Of a DNA stretch of 64,000 nt, positions 55,165 through 64,000 are shown one piece after another (position 1 is the stretch's first letter; each line of letters opens with the position of its first letter). Location: positions 1 through 64,000 of the forward strand of contig CAJQUW010011539.1 of assembly GCA_907163375.1 (NCBI GenBank), read 5' to 3'. The position numbers were made by a program, and so were the translations under genes. The notes under the pieces are model-generated. The model saw nothing but the letters and a program-made list of their open reading frames with translations. It did no database searches and was not told where the DNA came from. The stretch is from Prostheceraeus crozeri. Taxonomy: Eukaryota > Platyhelminthes > Polycladida > Euryleptidae.

Positions 55165-56486
55165 ATAAAACCTCCTTAAAAAAAAACAAAAAACAGAACT
55201 AACTAAACTTATAACTACTTTAACTTATCTGGACTCTACTTTAAAGGAACATAACTACTAACTAAACTAAACTTCGAACTACTAACTAACTCGAAATAAC
55301 TAACTCATGTCCCTTACAACATAACTAACTAAACTATACTTCCCTACTATAACTTCTACACCAAACTTAAATCAACTATACTCTCTCTACTCCTTATAAA
55401 AACTTTCTACCACTCTACACTATTCGATACTAAACTTACTTCATTACTTAACATAAACTCCTATCACTCCTACCGCCAAAAACCTCGTAAACTTATATCA
55501 CTCCCTACTCCTCAACAGATCATAAACTAACCTGGCCTCACCAACCCCTACCCTTACCCAACCTAACACAACCCTACCACACCCTACCCACCACAGTACC
55601 TCAAACCTAACAACCGACAAACAACAAACACCAACCAATCCCACCTCCACTACAAAGACCTCCACAACCACAATCGACCACAACAACTCACACCATCTTC
55701 TCAACACTGATAACCTCCTGCCCATACTACCACACTCCATAACACCACTACCACACACATAACATATGTCAAGCCTACAACCCCTACCTCCACCCCATCC
55801 ACCACCCCTATCCCTCATAAACCACACACCAAACCCACACTAGATCCACCCAACACCCACAATCACAATACCAACCCACGTCTCTATCCACCCAACAAGC
55901 CCCCACCACGCAGTCACCCAACCCAAGCCAAACGCCCACACACCCTCCCCAACCACAACCATACCACCACACCCCCCCCCACCCCACCAACCCAACCCAC
56001 CAAATCCACGCACCAAACCCCACACCCACCCAACCGATCCTCACCACACACCCTTCCCTCCCCACCCACCCCAAACCCACCAACCCACTCTACCAACATA
56101 CCCACCCAAACCCACATCCCAAACCACCCACAAAACACCACAACTCAGACAAGACCCACCTCCACACACCCAACCCACTGAACCCACACACCCAATCCCA
56201 ACATGACCCAATAGCAGACACCCCAAACACCCAACCCACACCCACCCCCCCACCACTACCACACCCAATACCACACCTAACCCATCACCCACCAACCACC
56301 GCCCTGCAACTCCACACTCCCCACTACATACCCACACCAAACATCACCCTCTCCCATCCCACCCAACCCACTCCCCCACACAAACACCCAACACCCCTTA
56401 AATCAACGCCTCACCCACCCACCACCACCCAATCCCAACCTCAACCACCCCAACCACTCCACCCATACCCAATCATCCACCCACCA
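55165..56486. other. Strand-asymmetric A/C/T-rich block interrupting polB
   Basis: The + strand is nearly free of G for 1.3 kb, with short motifs such as ACTAACTAAAC at the left and CCACCCAACCC in the middle. Copy 1 has continuous coding sequence across the matching point (about 21,520-21,545), and copy 2 resumes with TTATTTTTTATATATATCAC at 56,487. The - strand ORFs here are W/G/V-rich translations of the same bias and are not genes. It is either a true low-complexity insertion or a low-quality assembly segment. Confidence 0.75.
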
Positions 56487-57300
56487 TAATTATTTTTTAT
56501 ATATATCACTTACAAAATTCTTAGATATATTAATAACAAATCTCCAACCAAATTCACGTAACCTTGTGCTATCAATTATACACTTTTCTAATTAAGTATC
56601 ATCGATTCAAATATGGGTTGTATCTCATTAACCTTCTGAACTTCTTGTGAATTTATAAAATGTCCTTGTATTATTTCTTCATGAATTTCCATCAGGTCCA
56701 TTTTTTGTATAAAATTACTTCTACAATCCATATAACATTTGAAATGATATCATAATATTTTGAAAAATTTTATTATACTTATAAAAAGTTTCATCGGTTT
56801 CATTATGTTCACCGGGCTAAGCCCTGTCAACCTCGGTTCGACAACCGATTCATTAAATAAATATTTTATATCTGTTACTGCGAAGCCCTGGAAGACATCT
56901 TTGATGTCCCGTGACAGCTTCAATCGGTTTGGGGTGGGGGGGGGGGGTGGGGGGGGGGGGCTTCAGCTTCATCAAAATCATCATTAACGCTAAATAAATA
57001 TCTTCATCTGGTACGGGCGAAGCCTATAAACCTTCGTTTTGTATGGACTCATCTTCAACTAATCTATGAAAAACTTTTTTATATTCCGAATGTGAATAAT
57101 CATCAAACATTTTTTTAACTTTGTCTAACAGTAGTCACATGTTTCTAGAAAAGTTTTTAAAACTATTTAATTTTAATATATTTCCTTCATCAACTCGATC
57201 TACATTTTTGAATGCAAATTTACTTTTAAATGAGATTGATAACTTCTTTTTGTTTGCAACTTTTTTTACATAAGAACTACAATAAAACTATGTATTTCCC
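56487..57300 (-). pseudogene. polB: DNA polymerase B, N-terminal remnants
   Basis: The - strand aligns with copy 1 at 21,545-22,056, including the segment before the N-terminal domain and the SEYKKVF region near 57,060-57,100. It has many single-base gaps and a G-run (about 56,932-56,960) of uncertain length. Paired hairpins lie at 56,814-56,838 and near 57,014. The zinc-finger start is barely recognisable at about 57,250-57,300. Confidence 0.6.
56814..56838. repeat. Paired hairpin GGGCT-A-AGCCC / AACC-TC-GGTT
   Basis: Two adjacent perfect small hairpins in the decayed polymerase start region. Related sequences lie at 57,014-57,045 (GGGCGAAGCC...AACCTTCG) and 58,028-58,060 (GGGC-ATA-GCCC, AACCTTCAGTT). 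Confidence 0.8.
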
Positions 57301-58850
57301 ATATTTTTAATTTTTTAGAGAAAATTTAAGAAAAAAATTTGTGTTTTTAATTTTAGATATAAACATTCTCATATCAAGGACATTGAGATTTAAAATAATA
57401 TTATATATTTCACATTCTTATTTAGTATTATTTTTCTTTAATTCAATCAAGTTTTAACACATTAAAGTTTTATCATATAAAGTTTCATCTTATAATGTTT
57501 TTATCAAAAGATAAATTGAAAATTTTTTTCACAACATATTGATTCTACATCATCATCATCAATTGATTCTTCATCATCACATAAATTGTTTCTTCATCAT
57601 CAAAAATTACACTTTTGGTATAGGATAGCCCTTCCCATGATAGTATACCTATTCTCTTAGTTGGAATATTAATTCATAATTTACATCTTTATCTGATAAT
57701 AATATAATATAGAAAAAATTGGTCTTTGATCTCTTTTGGAAAATTTAATAACACCAACCATAATCTAATCACTTTTAGTTTTTATTAAAGATGATAAAAT
57801 TTTAAATTGATTAGATTAAAACCTAATTTAAATTTTTGTAGACCCACACATAGTTGTCTAACATATCTTCCAACTATTCGCATCATTAATAATTTTCAAT
57901 TGTAGAAAAAAAAACAATGAACTTTAGTATAAATTTTTTATAATTACTAATAATTTTATAATCTTTTATACCATTTACACCTTTTTCAATGTTACATAAT
58001 CATCAATATTACATAAGATTCTTTAAGATCGGGCATAGCCCACAAACCTTCAGTTCGTTTATTATGAATTGATTATGGACATGTTAAAAAAAGAATAAGG
58101 TGTTTGTCCAACATATAAATTTTTCTCACTTGTTGAGCTAAAACCATTATAAAGATTTTAATAAATTAATATTTAAGTTGGAATATAATCCTAAATATCG
58201 TATCATCACATAGCATTGCGGCATTTCTAATGTCTTGTTTATAAATTTTGTATCAATAATCAGACTTGACATAAAATTCTCGTTAAGCTTTTACCTCACT
58301 AATATGAATGTATATTGATTTTGTTTCCTCAACAAAAAATCTACTTTTTTCTATTGGAAAAATATTTAATTTTATTAACTAAATCTTTAATATTGAATAA
58401 TTAATAATTTAAATTTTTTTTTATCCAAAATCAGTATTACTAATCCGGCAAAAGCATGCTCTAAATAAAACCATAAACATTATATACCAATAATAACCAT
58501 ATTTCTATTATTTAAATCCTCATAAGCTACAACAAAAAATTTTACTAACAAATCCATAAATTTAATAATTGGATCCCCCCCAGGAAATAAACAAATAATT
58601 AGTTTCTATAGAAGGTAAACCTTTAGTCTGTTCTATAACTATTTCGGCTTTTAATTGAGAATAAAATATTAAACATCTATACATGTATTATTATTATTAA
58701 TAATTATCAAAACATTTGATTTTCCAACTCCCGTAGATCACGTCGAAAACAAGAACAAGTATGATCGGGCAATATAATTTTTTTAAATTTGTTTTTTCCA
58801 TTTTTTATTTTTATTAGAAAAAACAATATTTATTTTATTGTTAAAAAAAA
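57301..58850. other. Decayed Maverick sequence, no readable gene
   Basis: This should hold the small 125-codon protein and the zinc-finger genes found in copy 1 at 22.1-25.4 kb. I could not align either with confidence. The sequence is very A/T-rich with many short homopolymers, suggesting either heavy decay or poor base calling. A hairpin pair is visible at about 58,028-58,060. Confidence 0.45.
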
Positions 58851-58852
58851 AA

Positions 58853-59760
58853 GATGTTACCAAATGTTGGAAATGAGTGCAAAATATACCCGAATAATCG
58901 TGAATTAGAAAAAGAGATAGAAAAATATAATCAAGAAAACTGGAGACGTTTATTAGCTGGTTCCATTGCTCTTTTCTATCTTCCGCAACAAAATAGAAGT
59001 TGACAAACTAAACCAATATGTTGATACACAAAACAATTGATTTAAAGGAAAATAAATAAACGATGTTTTGGTTCCCACAGATGCAAAGAATTAAAGTTCT
59101 AAAACTTAAATTGACAAATTCATTAAAACGAAAAAATAAAAAACCTTGAAAAAAAGTATAGTGAGATCTAGAAGCAGATATAGCAAAACTTTTTTAAAAA
59201 AGATTATCAGAACAAACAAAAATTTAATAGTACTTTCTATAAAGTTAAAATCAGCAGTCATTAAAAATAAACATCATATACAACTATTGTGAAAAACAAT
59301 TAAAGATAAATAGAAAAACTACCTGAAAGAATTTAAAAAAATTCTAAAAGCATTCCCAAACTACATTCCAAAAAAGTGTTGATGAATTAAGTTCTAAAAT
59401 TCCACAACACATGAAAAAGATGAATAGAATAAGAAATGAAGTAAACATCGCTTAATCAAAAACAAGATAAAAAAAAACTCTAAAATCATTTAGAAAATAA
59501 ATTAAAGAAAAATTTACAAGAAAACTCTAAAGAAAAATAAAGAACATTAGATGCAGTTAAAAGACATTAGATGTTCTTAAAATTACGTTAAATGCACTTA
59601 AAACGGCGTTGAAGATGAATCAGGAAAAAGCAAGTTAATAGAAAGATAATTAAAGTAACATCAACACGCGCTTGACGAAAAAAAAAAAACAATAGATAAG
59701 TGCAACAGTTCAATTAATAAAGTTATTCGAAGTTGGTATTGTCCATTCACAAACTAAATC
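58853..59760 (+). pseudogene. Fibre-like coiled-coil protein, badly decayed
   Basis: It aligns with copy 1 from 25,567: an ATG-like start, NVGN, a segment matching the TGDVLTG region, and later TTCCAAAAAAGTGTTGATGA and GTCCATTCACAA, all in the same order. Dozens of one- to three-base indels destroy every frame. Confidence 0.65.
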
Positions 59761-59807
59761 ATAACACGTAATAATTATTCCCAAAAGTCCAATTTAAAAT
59801 CCTAAAA

Positions 59808-60069
59808 AATGCCTATAATTTATAAACAACAATCTTAAACTAAATTGCTTCAAATCAAAAAATTGTCTCATAACCACGGCGTATGAATCCTGTTTATCAT
59901 TAGGATAATAGAGAAACAAACAGTCTGAACAACAAAAGTTCCTAGGCACCCATTATGCCGTTCACTACGGAAGGAGCTGTGATCTTCCTGGTATTGGAAG
60001 TATCGCTAACATAATAAAAAATAAATCAAGATTTGATTACATCTGCTGCAAAAGGAAGGCAGCTGCTAA
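59808..60069 (+). pseudogene. Amphipathic virion-like protein, first part
   Basis: The ATG at 59,808 starts MPIIY as in copy 1 (26,537). The GIGSI...NKNKS-like region is recognisable up to about 60,069 with many indels. The rest of the gene lies after the C-rich block. Confidence 0.5.
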
Positions 60070-61162
60070 AATGTAGTAAAAAAGAAAAATAAAAAAAAAA
60101 AATACTAAAAATAATAAATACAACAAACTAAAAAAAAAACAAAAAACTAACACGAAACAACCAAGTTCAAAAAATCAAAAAAACCAGAAAAAAACGCACG
60201 AGAAACAAAAAACCACCACAAAAAACCACAAATCAAATCAACCATAAAAAACTGAACAGAGAAACAACCACAAACAACATCCCAAAAAAAAAAAACGCGG
60301 ATGTCACACTTACCTCACTCCCCCCCCCCCCCCATACCCCACCCAACCCACCCACCCCTCCACCCAGCCAGCCCCCCTCTACACCCCCCCCCACCCAAAC
60401 CTGACAGCCGCCCCGCCCCCCCCCCTCCCCCCACCACCCCCACCCCCAACCCCCCCAACTCATCCCCTCCCCCCAACCTCCCATCCCCCCCACCCCATCC
60501 CCCACCCCGCGCCCCCCCAAAACCCACCCCCCCCCTCCCCCCCCCCCCCGCCCCCCCCAGCCACTCCCCACCTCCCCCCAACCCCCCGACCCCCCCCCCC
60601 TACTCCCCACCATAACTACCCCACCACAACCTCTAACCCCCCCCCCGCCCCCCACCTACCCACACTCCCCCGCCACCCCACTCCCCAACACCCCACACCC
60701 ACCCCCTCCCCCCCCCACCCTTTAACCTACGACCCCCCACCCACCCCCCCCCCCTGCCCCCCCCCCCCATCCACCCACCCCCCCCCCCCCCCCATCCACT
60801 CTACCTGCCCCCCCTACCCCCACCTCCCCCACAATCCCTCACCCCCCCACCCCCCCCCTCCCCCCCCACCCCCACCATCCCCCCCCCCCCCTCCCCTCCC
60901 CCCCCCACCCCCTCCCCCCCACCCCTCCACCCCCCCCCCCCCCACCCCCCCCACCCCCCCCCACCAACCCACCACCCCAACCAACCCCCCCCCGACCCCC
61001 CCCCCCGCACTCCCCAACCACCCCCCCCACCCTCACCACCTTCTCACCCCCACCCACCACCTCCCGCACTACCCCACCCACTCCCCCCCCCCCCTCACCC
61101 GCCCCCCCTACCCATCCACCCCACCCCAACCACCACTCTCACGATGCCCACACACCAGCATA
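60070..61162. other. C-rich block interrupting the virion-like gene
   Basis: After A-rich sequence (60,070-60,290), about 850 bp is almost pure C with some A and few T or G. It replaces only about 40 bp of coding sequence compared with copy 1 (26,755-26,797). Every ORF here is a homopolymer translation and is ignored. True length is doubtful. It may be an artefact of base calling or a C-rich insertion. GCGGATGTCACACTT at 60,297 echoes the hairpin arm at 47,553. Confidence 0.75.
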
Positions 61163-61475
61163 CCAGACCTCAAAACGAATTAAAACAACTAGAAGCTATT
61201 CGTAAACTTAGGAATGATTCTGAAGAACTAAAAAATTTAAAAAAACTTTGAGAGGAAACAAAAAATAAAATTGCTAACATAGCTGTAGGGGGTGAAACCT
61301 CGAGGAGCGGAGCTCCGTCTGATAGTAAACATAAGAAGAAATCAGGCGTTGCCATAAAACGTTCAATTGAACCTACGGTTCGTTCAATTGAAGAAATAAG
61401 AGGTAATGGTATTAATAGCAACCTTCGGTTTAACCAGCAAAGCTGTAGCGGAGCTGGTCTAGCAAAATTCTAAAA
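61163..61475 (+). pseudogene. Amphipathic virion-like protein, second part
   Basis: Resumes CAAAACGAATTAAAACAACT and encodes LKQLEAIRKLRND, as in copy 1. It then carries added paired-hairpin sequences at 61,290-61,460 (GGAGCTCC, GAACC-TAC-GGTTC, AACC-TTC-GGTT). It ends near LAKF. Separated from the first part by the C-rich block. Confidence 0.5.
61369..61434. repeat. Hairpins GAACC-TAC-GGTTC and AACC-TTC-GGTT
   Basis: The first hairpin (61,369-61,381) is flanked on both sides by GTTCAATTGAA. The second is near 61,422-61,432. Both are absent from the copy-1 gene. Confidence 0.8.
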
Positions 61476-61614
61476 TTATGTTTTTTAGTAAAATTTTTTT
61501 TAGTAAAATTTTTTTAGGAAAAATTTTCTTAGCAAAATTTTTTTAGTAAAATTATTTTAGCAGAATTTTTTCTGTGTGTGAGAAAAACAAAAAGTCAAAT
61601 TATTTTTTATAAAA

Positions 61615-62949
61615 ATGTCTTCGCTTATCGAAAATAAATTTAGATTAGACGATCCTCCGTTCGTCAGTTGCAATCAAAAAAAGAATGACTATATAAGAAT
61701 TGCTATGAATCCCGGATCTTCCAGTAGAGTAAATACTGGAGGTGATTTAATTTTTGAAGTTGATAATCAGGAGAGTTATATATATCTACCTGATTCATTT
61801 TTACACTGTGAATATTCTTTGTATAGTGATGCCAATTTTACAACACCATTACCAGATACCGATAATATTGCATTAGAGAATAATTTTTTTCCAAGATTAT
61901 TTACACAAATGCGTTTAGATGTTGCAACTCAAAATATAGAAACAATAAGTGATTCTCCAGGTGTAATTGATACAATGCTTAGATTTGTAATAATTGGTGA
62001 AAATAATAAAAAGTATGAAATCGAAGGTTGGTTTCCTGATACTAATGATGGTATAATTGTTGATGATTTAACTCACGCTGGAACAGATGCAGCAGGAATT
62101 GCGAAAGATGTAGAAAATATTGCAAAACATTTAAATAAAACAAACAATAGTTCATATAAAGAAAGACGTGAATTTAACACGAAAAGTAAACAGACAGTTA
62201 ATTGGTCATTGTCTCCATTATTCGGATATTTAGATTATGACAAAATATCATATCAATAAAAATTTAAATTAATAATTCATCGTACAGCAAATAATGAATT
62301 AATCTTTTTTGGTAAGACTGGAAAAAAAGCATATTTAAAAATTGATGGACTTGAATGGTGGATTAAGCATATTACTCCTAGTTTAGAGATTGAAACAGCT
62401 ATTGCAAAAAGATTAAAAACTAACAAACCAATTCCAGTAAATTTTCTAAAGCGTACTGCTAGTTCGGTAACTTTTTCCGAACAAAGATTTAACTGGCATT
62501 TTACTAGAACTGCGAATACTCCAAGATATTTATTACTAACTTTTCAAAGAAATAATTCTCCAAGTTTTGATAAGAACAATAATCTCTTCCATATTAATAC
62601 AATTCGAAGTTTACAAGTTTCATTAAATGAAACCCGTTATCCAATTGATCCATTAAGATTTGACGATAGCAATAATCAATTTATGGAAGGATATGATGCT
62701 TATAGAAATCTTTGTATAGAATTTGGAGTTGAACCACAATTAACTCCTGGAGATTGGAGACATTTATATCCTGTTTTCTGTTTCGATTTAAGTGCACAAT
62801 CTGAAGATATTATCAAGACTGGTTGTGATGTAACAATTAATATTGAAAAGAAAGATTCCACAACTTCATTGATGGCTTATGGTTTATTGCTAGAAGATGT
62901 AAAATATTCTATTGAAATTCTTAATGGAAAGATGGCTAGGATAGGTTAG
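61615..62949 (+). pseudogene. Major capsid protein (double jelly-roll type), one in-frame stop
   Basis: Starts after TATAAAA and covers the whole hexon-like gene: ENKFRLDDPPFVSC, NPGSSSRVNTGGDLIFEVDN, FFPRLFTQMRLDVATQNIET, through to EILNGKMARIG. The frame is open for 444 codons except for one TAA at 62,257 (copy 1 has TTG, Leu, at this place). Length and position fit the Polinton major capsid protein. It is by far the better preserved of the two capsid genes here. Confidence 0.88.
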
Positions 62950-62957
62950 TAACCTGA

Positions 62958-62970
62958 GGACCTTTGGTCC
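62958..62970. repeat. Hairpin GGACC-TTT-GGTCC after the capsid gene
   Basis: A perfect 5-bp stem with a 3-nt loop, 9 bp after the capsid stop codon. Copy 1 has GGCTAAGCC about 25 bp after the corresponding stop. Confidence 0.75.
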
Positions 62971-63125
62971 GATAAGTTAATTAAATTCTTAGATTAAATT
63001 TTTTTTAGTAATTAGTAATAAATTGTTTTTTGGTAACTAGAATAGATTAAAAATTCTTAACTTAAAATTTTTCATAACTAGAATAGATTTAAAATTTTTG
63101 TTAACTTAAAATTTTTTTATTAAAA

Positions 63126-63608
63126 ATGTCGCAACCGAAAAGTAATAATAATAAAACTGTTGAATTAAAATTACGTAATATTGTTGACAAAAATACCCCT
63201 AAAACTATTACGATAAACAAAAAAAAGTATTACATAAGTAAACCAATGATAGAGAATATTCAATTACAAGAAGAAAAGAATGGCGGGATTCTCCCATTAA
63301 TTCCACTAATAATAGGTGGCATAGCAGCTGCAGGAAGTGTTGCAGGTGGGACAGCTGGTATTGTCCAAGCAGTAAATAAAAATAAATCAGAGAAGGCAGC
63401 ATTAGAAGAACAAAAACGACATAATAGAGAGTTAGAGAAAGTTGCTAAGGGAGAAGGAGTAGTAGATAATTTTATTAGTAAATTAAAATTAAATGATGAA
63501 GGAAAACGAGTTCTTAAAAATATTCTCCACAATGTTGATGATTTGATTGAAATTAAAGAAACAAAAGATGGTTCTGGAATATATCTAAGTCCTAGTATGA
63601 TAAGGTAA
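63126..63608 (+). CDS. Hydrophobic pX/L2-like minor virion protein
   Basis: A 160-codon intact gene, start context ATTAAAAATG. It is nearly identical in plan to 30,852-31,316: basic N-terminus, GGILPLIPLIIGGIAAAGSV hydrophobic segment, charged helix and GSGIYLSPSM tail. It lies between the capsid and PLA2 genes. Confidence 0.72.
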   Translation: MSQPKSNNNKTVELKLRNIVDKNTPKTITINKKKYYISKPMIENIQLQEEKNGGILPLIPLIIGGIAAAGSVAGGTAGIVQAVNKNKSEKAALEEQKRHNRELEKVAKGEGVVDNFISKLKLNDEGKRVLKNILHNVDDLIEIKETKDGSGIYLSPSMIR

Positions 63609-63633
63609 TAACCTCAGAACTTTTGATCCGATC

Positions 63634-63660
63634 GGCTAAAGCCTAAGAACCTTTGGTTCT
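63634..63660. repeat. Paired hairpin GGCT-AA-AGCC / AGAACC-TTT-GGTTCT
   Basis: Two adjacent perfect hairpins in the 100-bp gap between the pX-like and PLA2 genes. A weaker AGAACTTTTGATCC copy precedes them. This is the clearest intergenic example in the window. Confidence 0.85.
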
Positions 63661-63709
63661 ATTAGGTAAAACATTCATTTTATCTGTTAAATTTTTTTTA
63701 TCTTTTAAA

Positions 63710-64000
63710 ATGAATTCTACAAATTCCGAAAATTTAATTAAATTAAAAATTGCTAATTTAGATTTATTGAATTATCTATTAAACAAAAATAAAAACTCAA
63801 ACTGTCAGCATATTGGAGGTGACATACAAAAAGCATTAGAAAACTTTCCTGGATTTATTTGGAGTAAATATTCGAAAGAAAAACATCTTCCTGGTCATTC
63901 ATATACCGGTCCAGGAACTCGATTAGATATAAGACTAGATGAGAATAATAATCCGAAACCAGGTGAAGAACCAATAAATAGAGTAGATGCCGCAGCTTAC
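63710..64000 (+). CDS. Parvovirus-type phospholipase A2 domain protein (cut by window end)
   Basis: The ATG at 63,710 follows TTTTAAA, and the frame is open to the end of the window (97 codons). It contains GGDIQKALENFPGFIWSKYS, the calcium-loop motif YTGPGTRLDIRL and NRVDAAAY, just before the catalytic His-Asp, which lies beyond the window. It is homologous to 31,333-31,851, with a longer N-terminus (MNSTNSENLIKL). Confidence 0.85.
   Translation, partial: MNSTNSENLIKLKIANLDLLNYLLNKNKNSNCQHIGGDIQKALENFPGFIWSKYSKEKHLPGHSYTGPGTRLDIRLDENNNPKPGEEPINRVDAAAY

Larger units (their letters stand above)
47568..64000. mobile_element. Maverick/Polinton copy 2, right end outside the window
   Basis: Same gene order as copy 1, from the two-TM protein to the PLA2 gene, where the window ends. 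The left border is not resolved: no match to the copy-1 terminal repeat was found, and AAATTTT-rich sequence fills 47,568-47,849. Several ORFs are longer here than in copy 1 (PolB, ATPase, capsid), but it also has single-base breaks and two large low-complexity insertions (55,165-56,486 and 60,070-61,160). Confidence 0.85.

Noticed and set aside
55498..56340. W/G/V-rich - strand ORFs
   Set aside because: They are produced by the lack of G on the + strand in a low-complexity block.
60233..61129. Glycine- and proline-rich ORFs
   Set aside because: These are translations of near-homopolymer C sequence with no biological signal.

Overview
The window looks like nuclear DNA of an invertebrate animal. 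I cannot name the species. The evidence is two immunoglobulin-domain exons with consensus splice sites and matching phase, a very large intron, and a mix of Polinton/Maverick (adintovirus-like), Ty3/Gypsy, LINE, Penelope-like and hAT-like elements typical of metazoan genomes. There is no sign of a bacterial replicon.

Layout. 1-9.1 kb: mostly non-coding, with degenerate tandem repeats and a LINE relic. 9.1-13.17 kb: a 72-bp minisatellite of about 56 units. 13,255-13,429 and 35,568-35,963: two exons of an Ig-superfamily gene on the + strand. The 22-kb intron between them holds an old hAT-like element (ends at 13,465 and 35,465). Inside that element sits a complete Maverick at 13,503-34,621, with inverted terminal repeats of about 320 bp starting AG and a perfect 6-bp target duplication CCGGAT. 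37.3-39.4 kb: remnants of two Penelope-like elements and a 5'-truncated LINE. 40.2-47.5 kb: a Ty3/Gypsy retroelement on the - strand plus a second Gypsy fragment. Its integrase is split by a 1,078-bp hAT-like insertion with an 8-bp duplication, and it carries an extra ORF with SGNH-hydrolase motifs. About 47.6-64.0 kb: a second, diverged Maverick of the same family, running off the right edge of the window.

Both Mavericks share one plan. On the + strand, left side: a two-TM protein, an unknown coiled-coil protein, a penton-like capsid protein and an A32/FtsK-type packaging ATPase. On the - strand, centre: a very long protein-primed-type DNA polymerase B with N-terminal zinc fingers, then small and zinc-finger proteins. 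On the + strand, right side: a fibre-like coiled-coil protein, an amphipathic virion-like protein, the double-jelly-roll-type major capsid protein, a hydrophobic pX-like protein, a parvovirus-type phospholipase A2 and a retroviral-type integrase. An adenain-like protease lies on the - strand near the right end. Together these supply replication, integration, capsid, packaging, maturation and membrane-penetration functions. Both copies are broken by frameshifts, stops and insertions and are described here as genomic fossils.

The most unusual signal is a set of short paired hairpins with tiny loops (for example GAACC-TTC-GGTTC beside GGC-GAA-GCC) scattered through both Mavericks. Several sit in frame inside the polymerase gene, where the other copy lacks them. 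Other points of note are in-frame expansions of Q-rich repeats in the polymerase and in a zinc-finger protein, a phage/adenovirus-style fibre motif, an SGNH-like ORF in the Gypsy element, and two strand-asymmetric blocks (A/C/T-rich and C-rich) that interrupt Maverick copy 2 and may be assembly artefacts.
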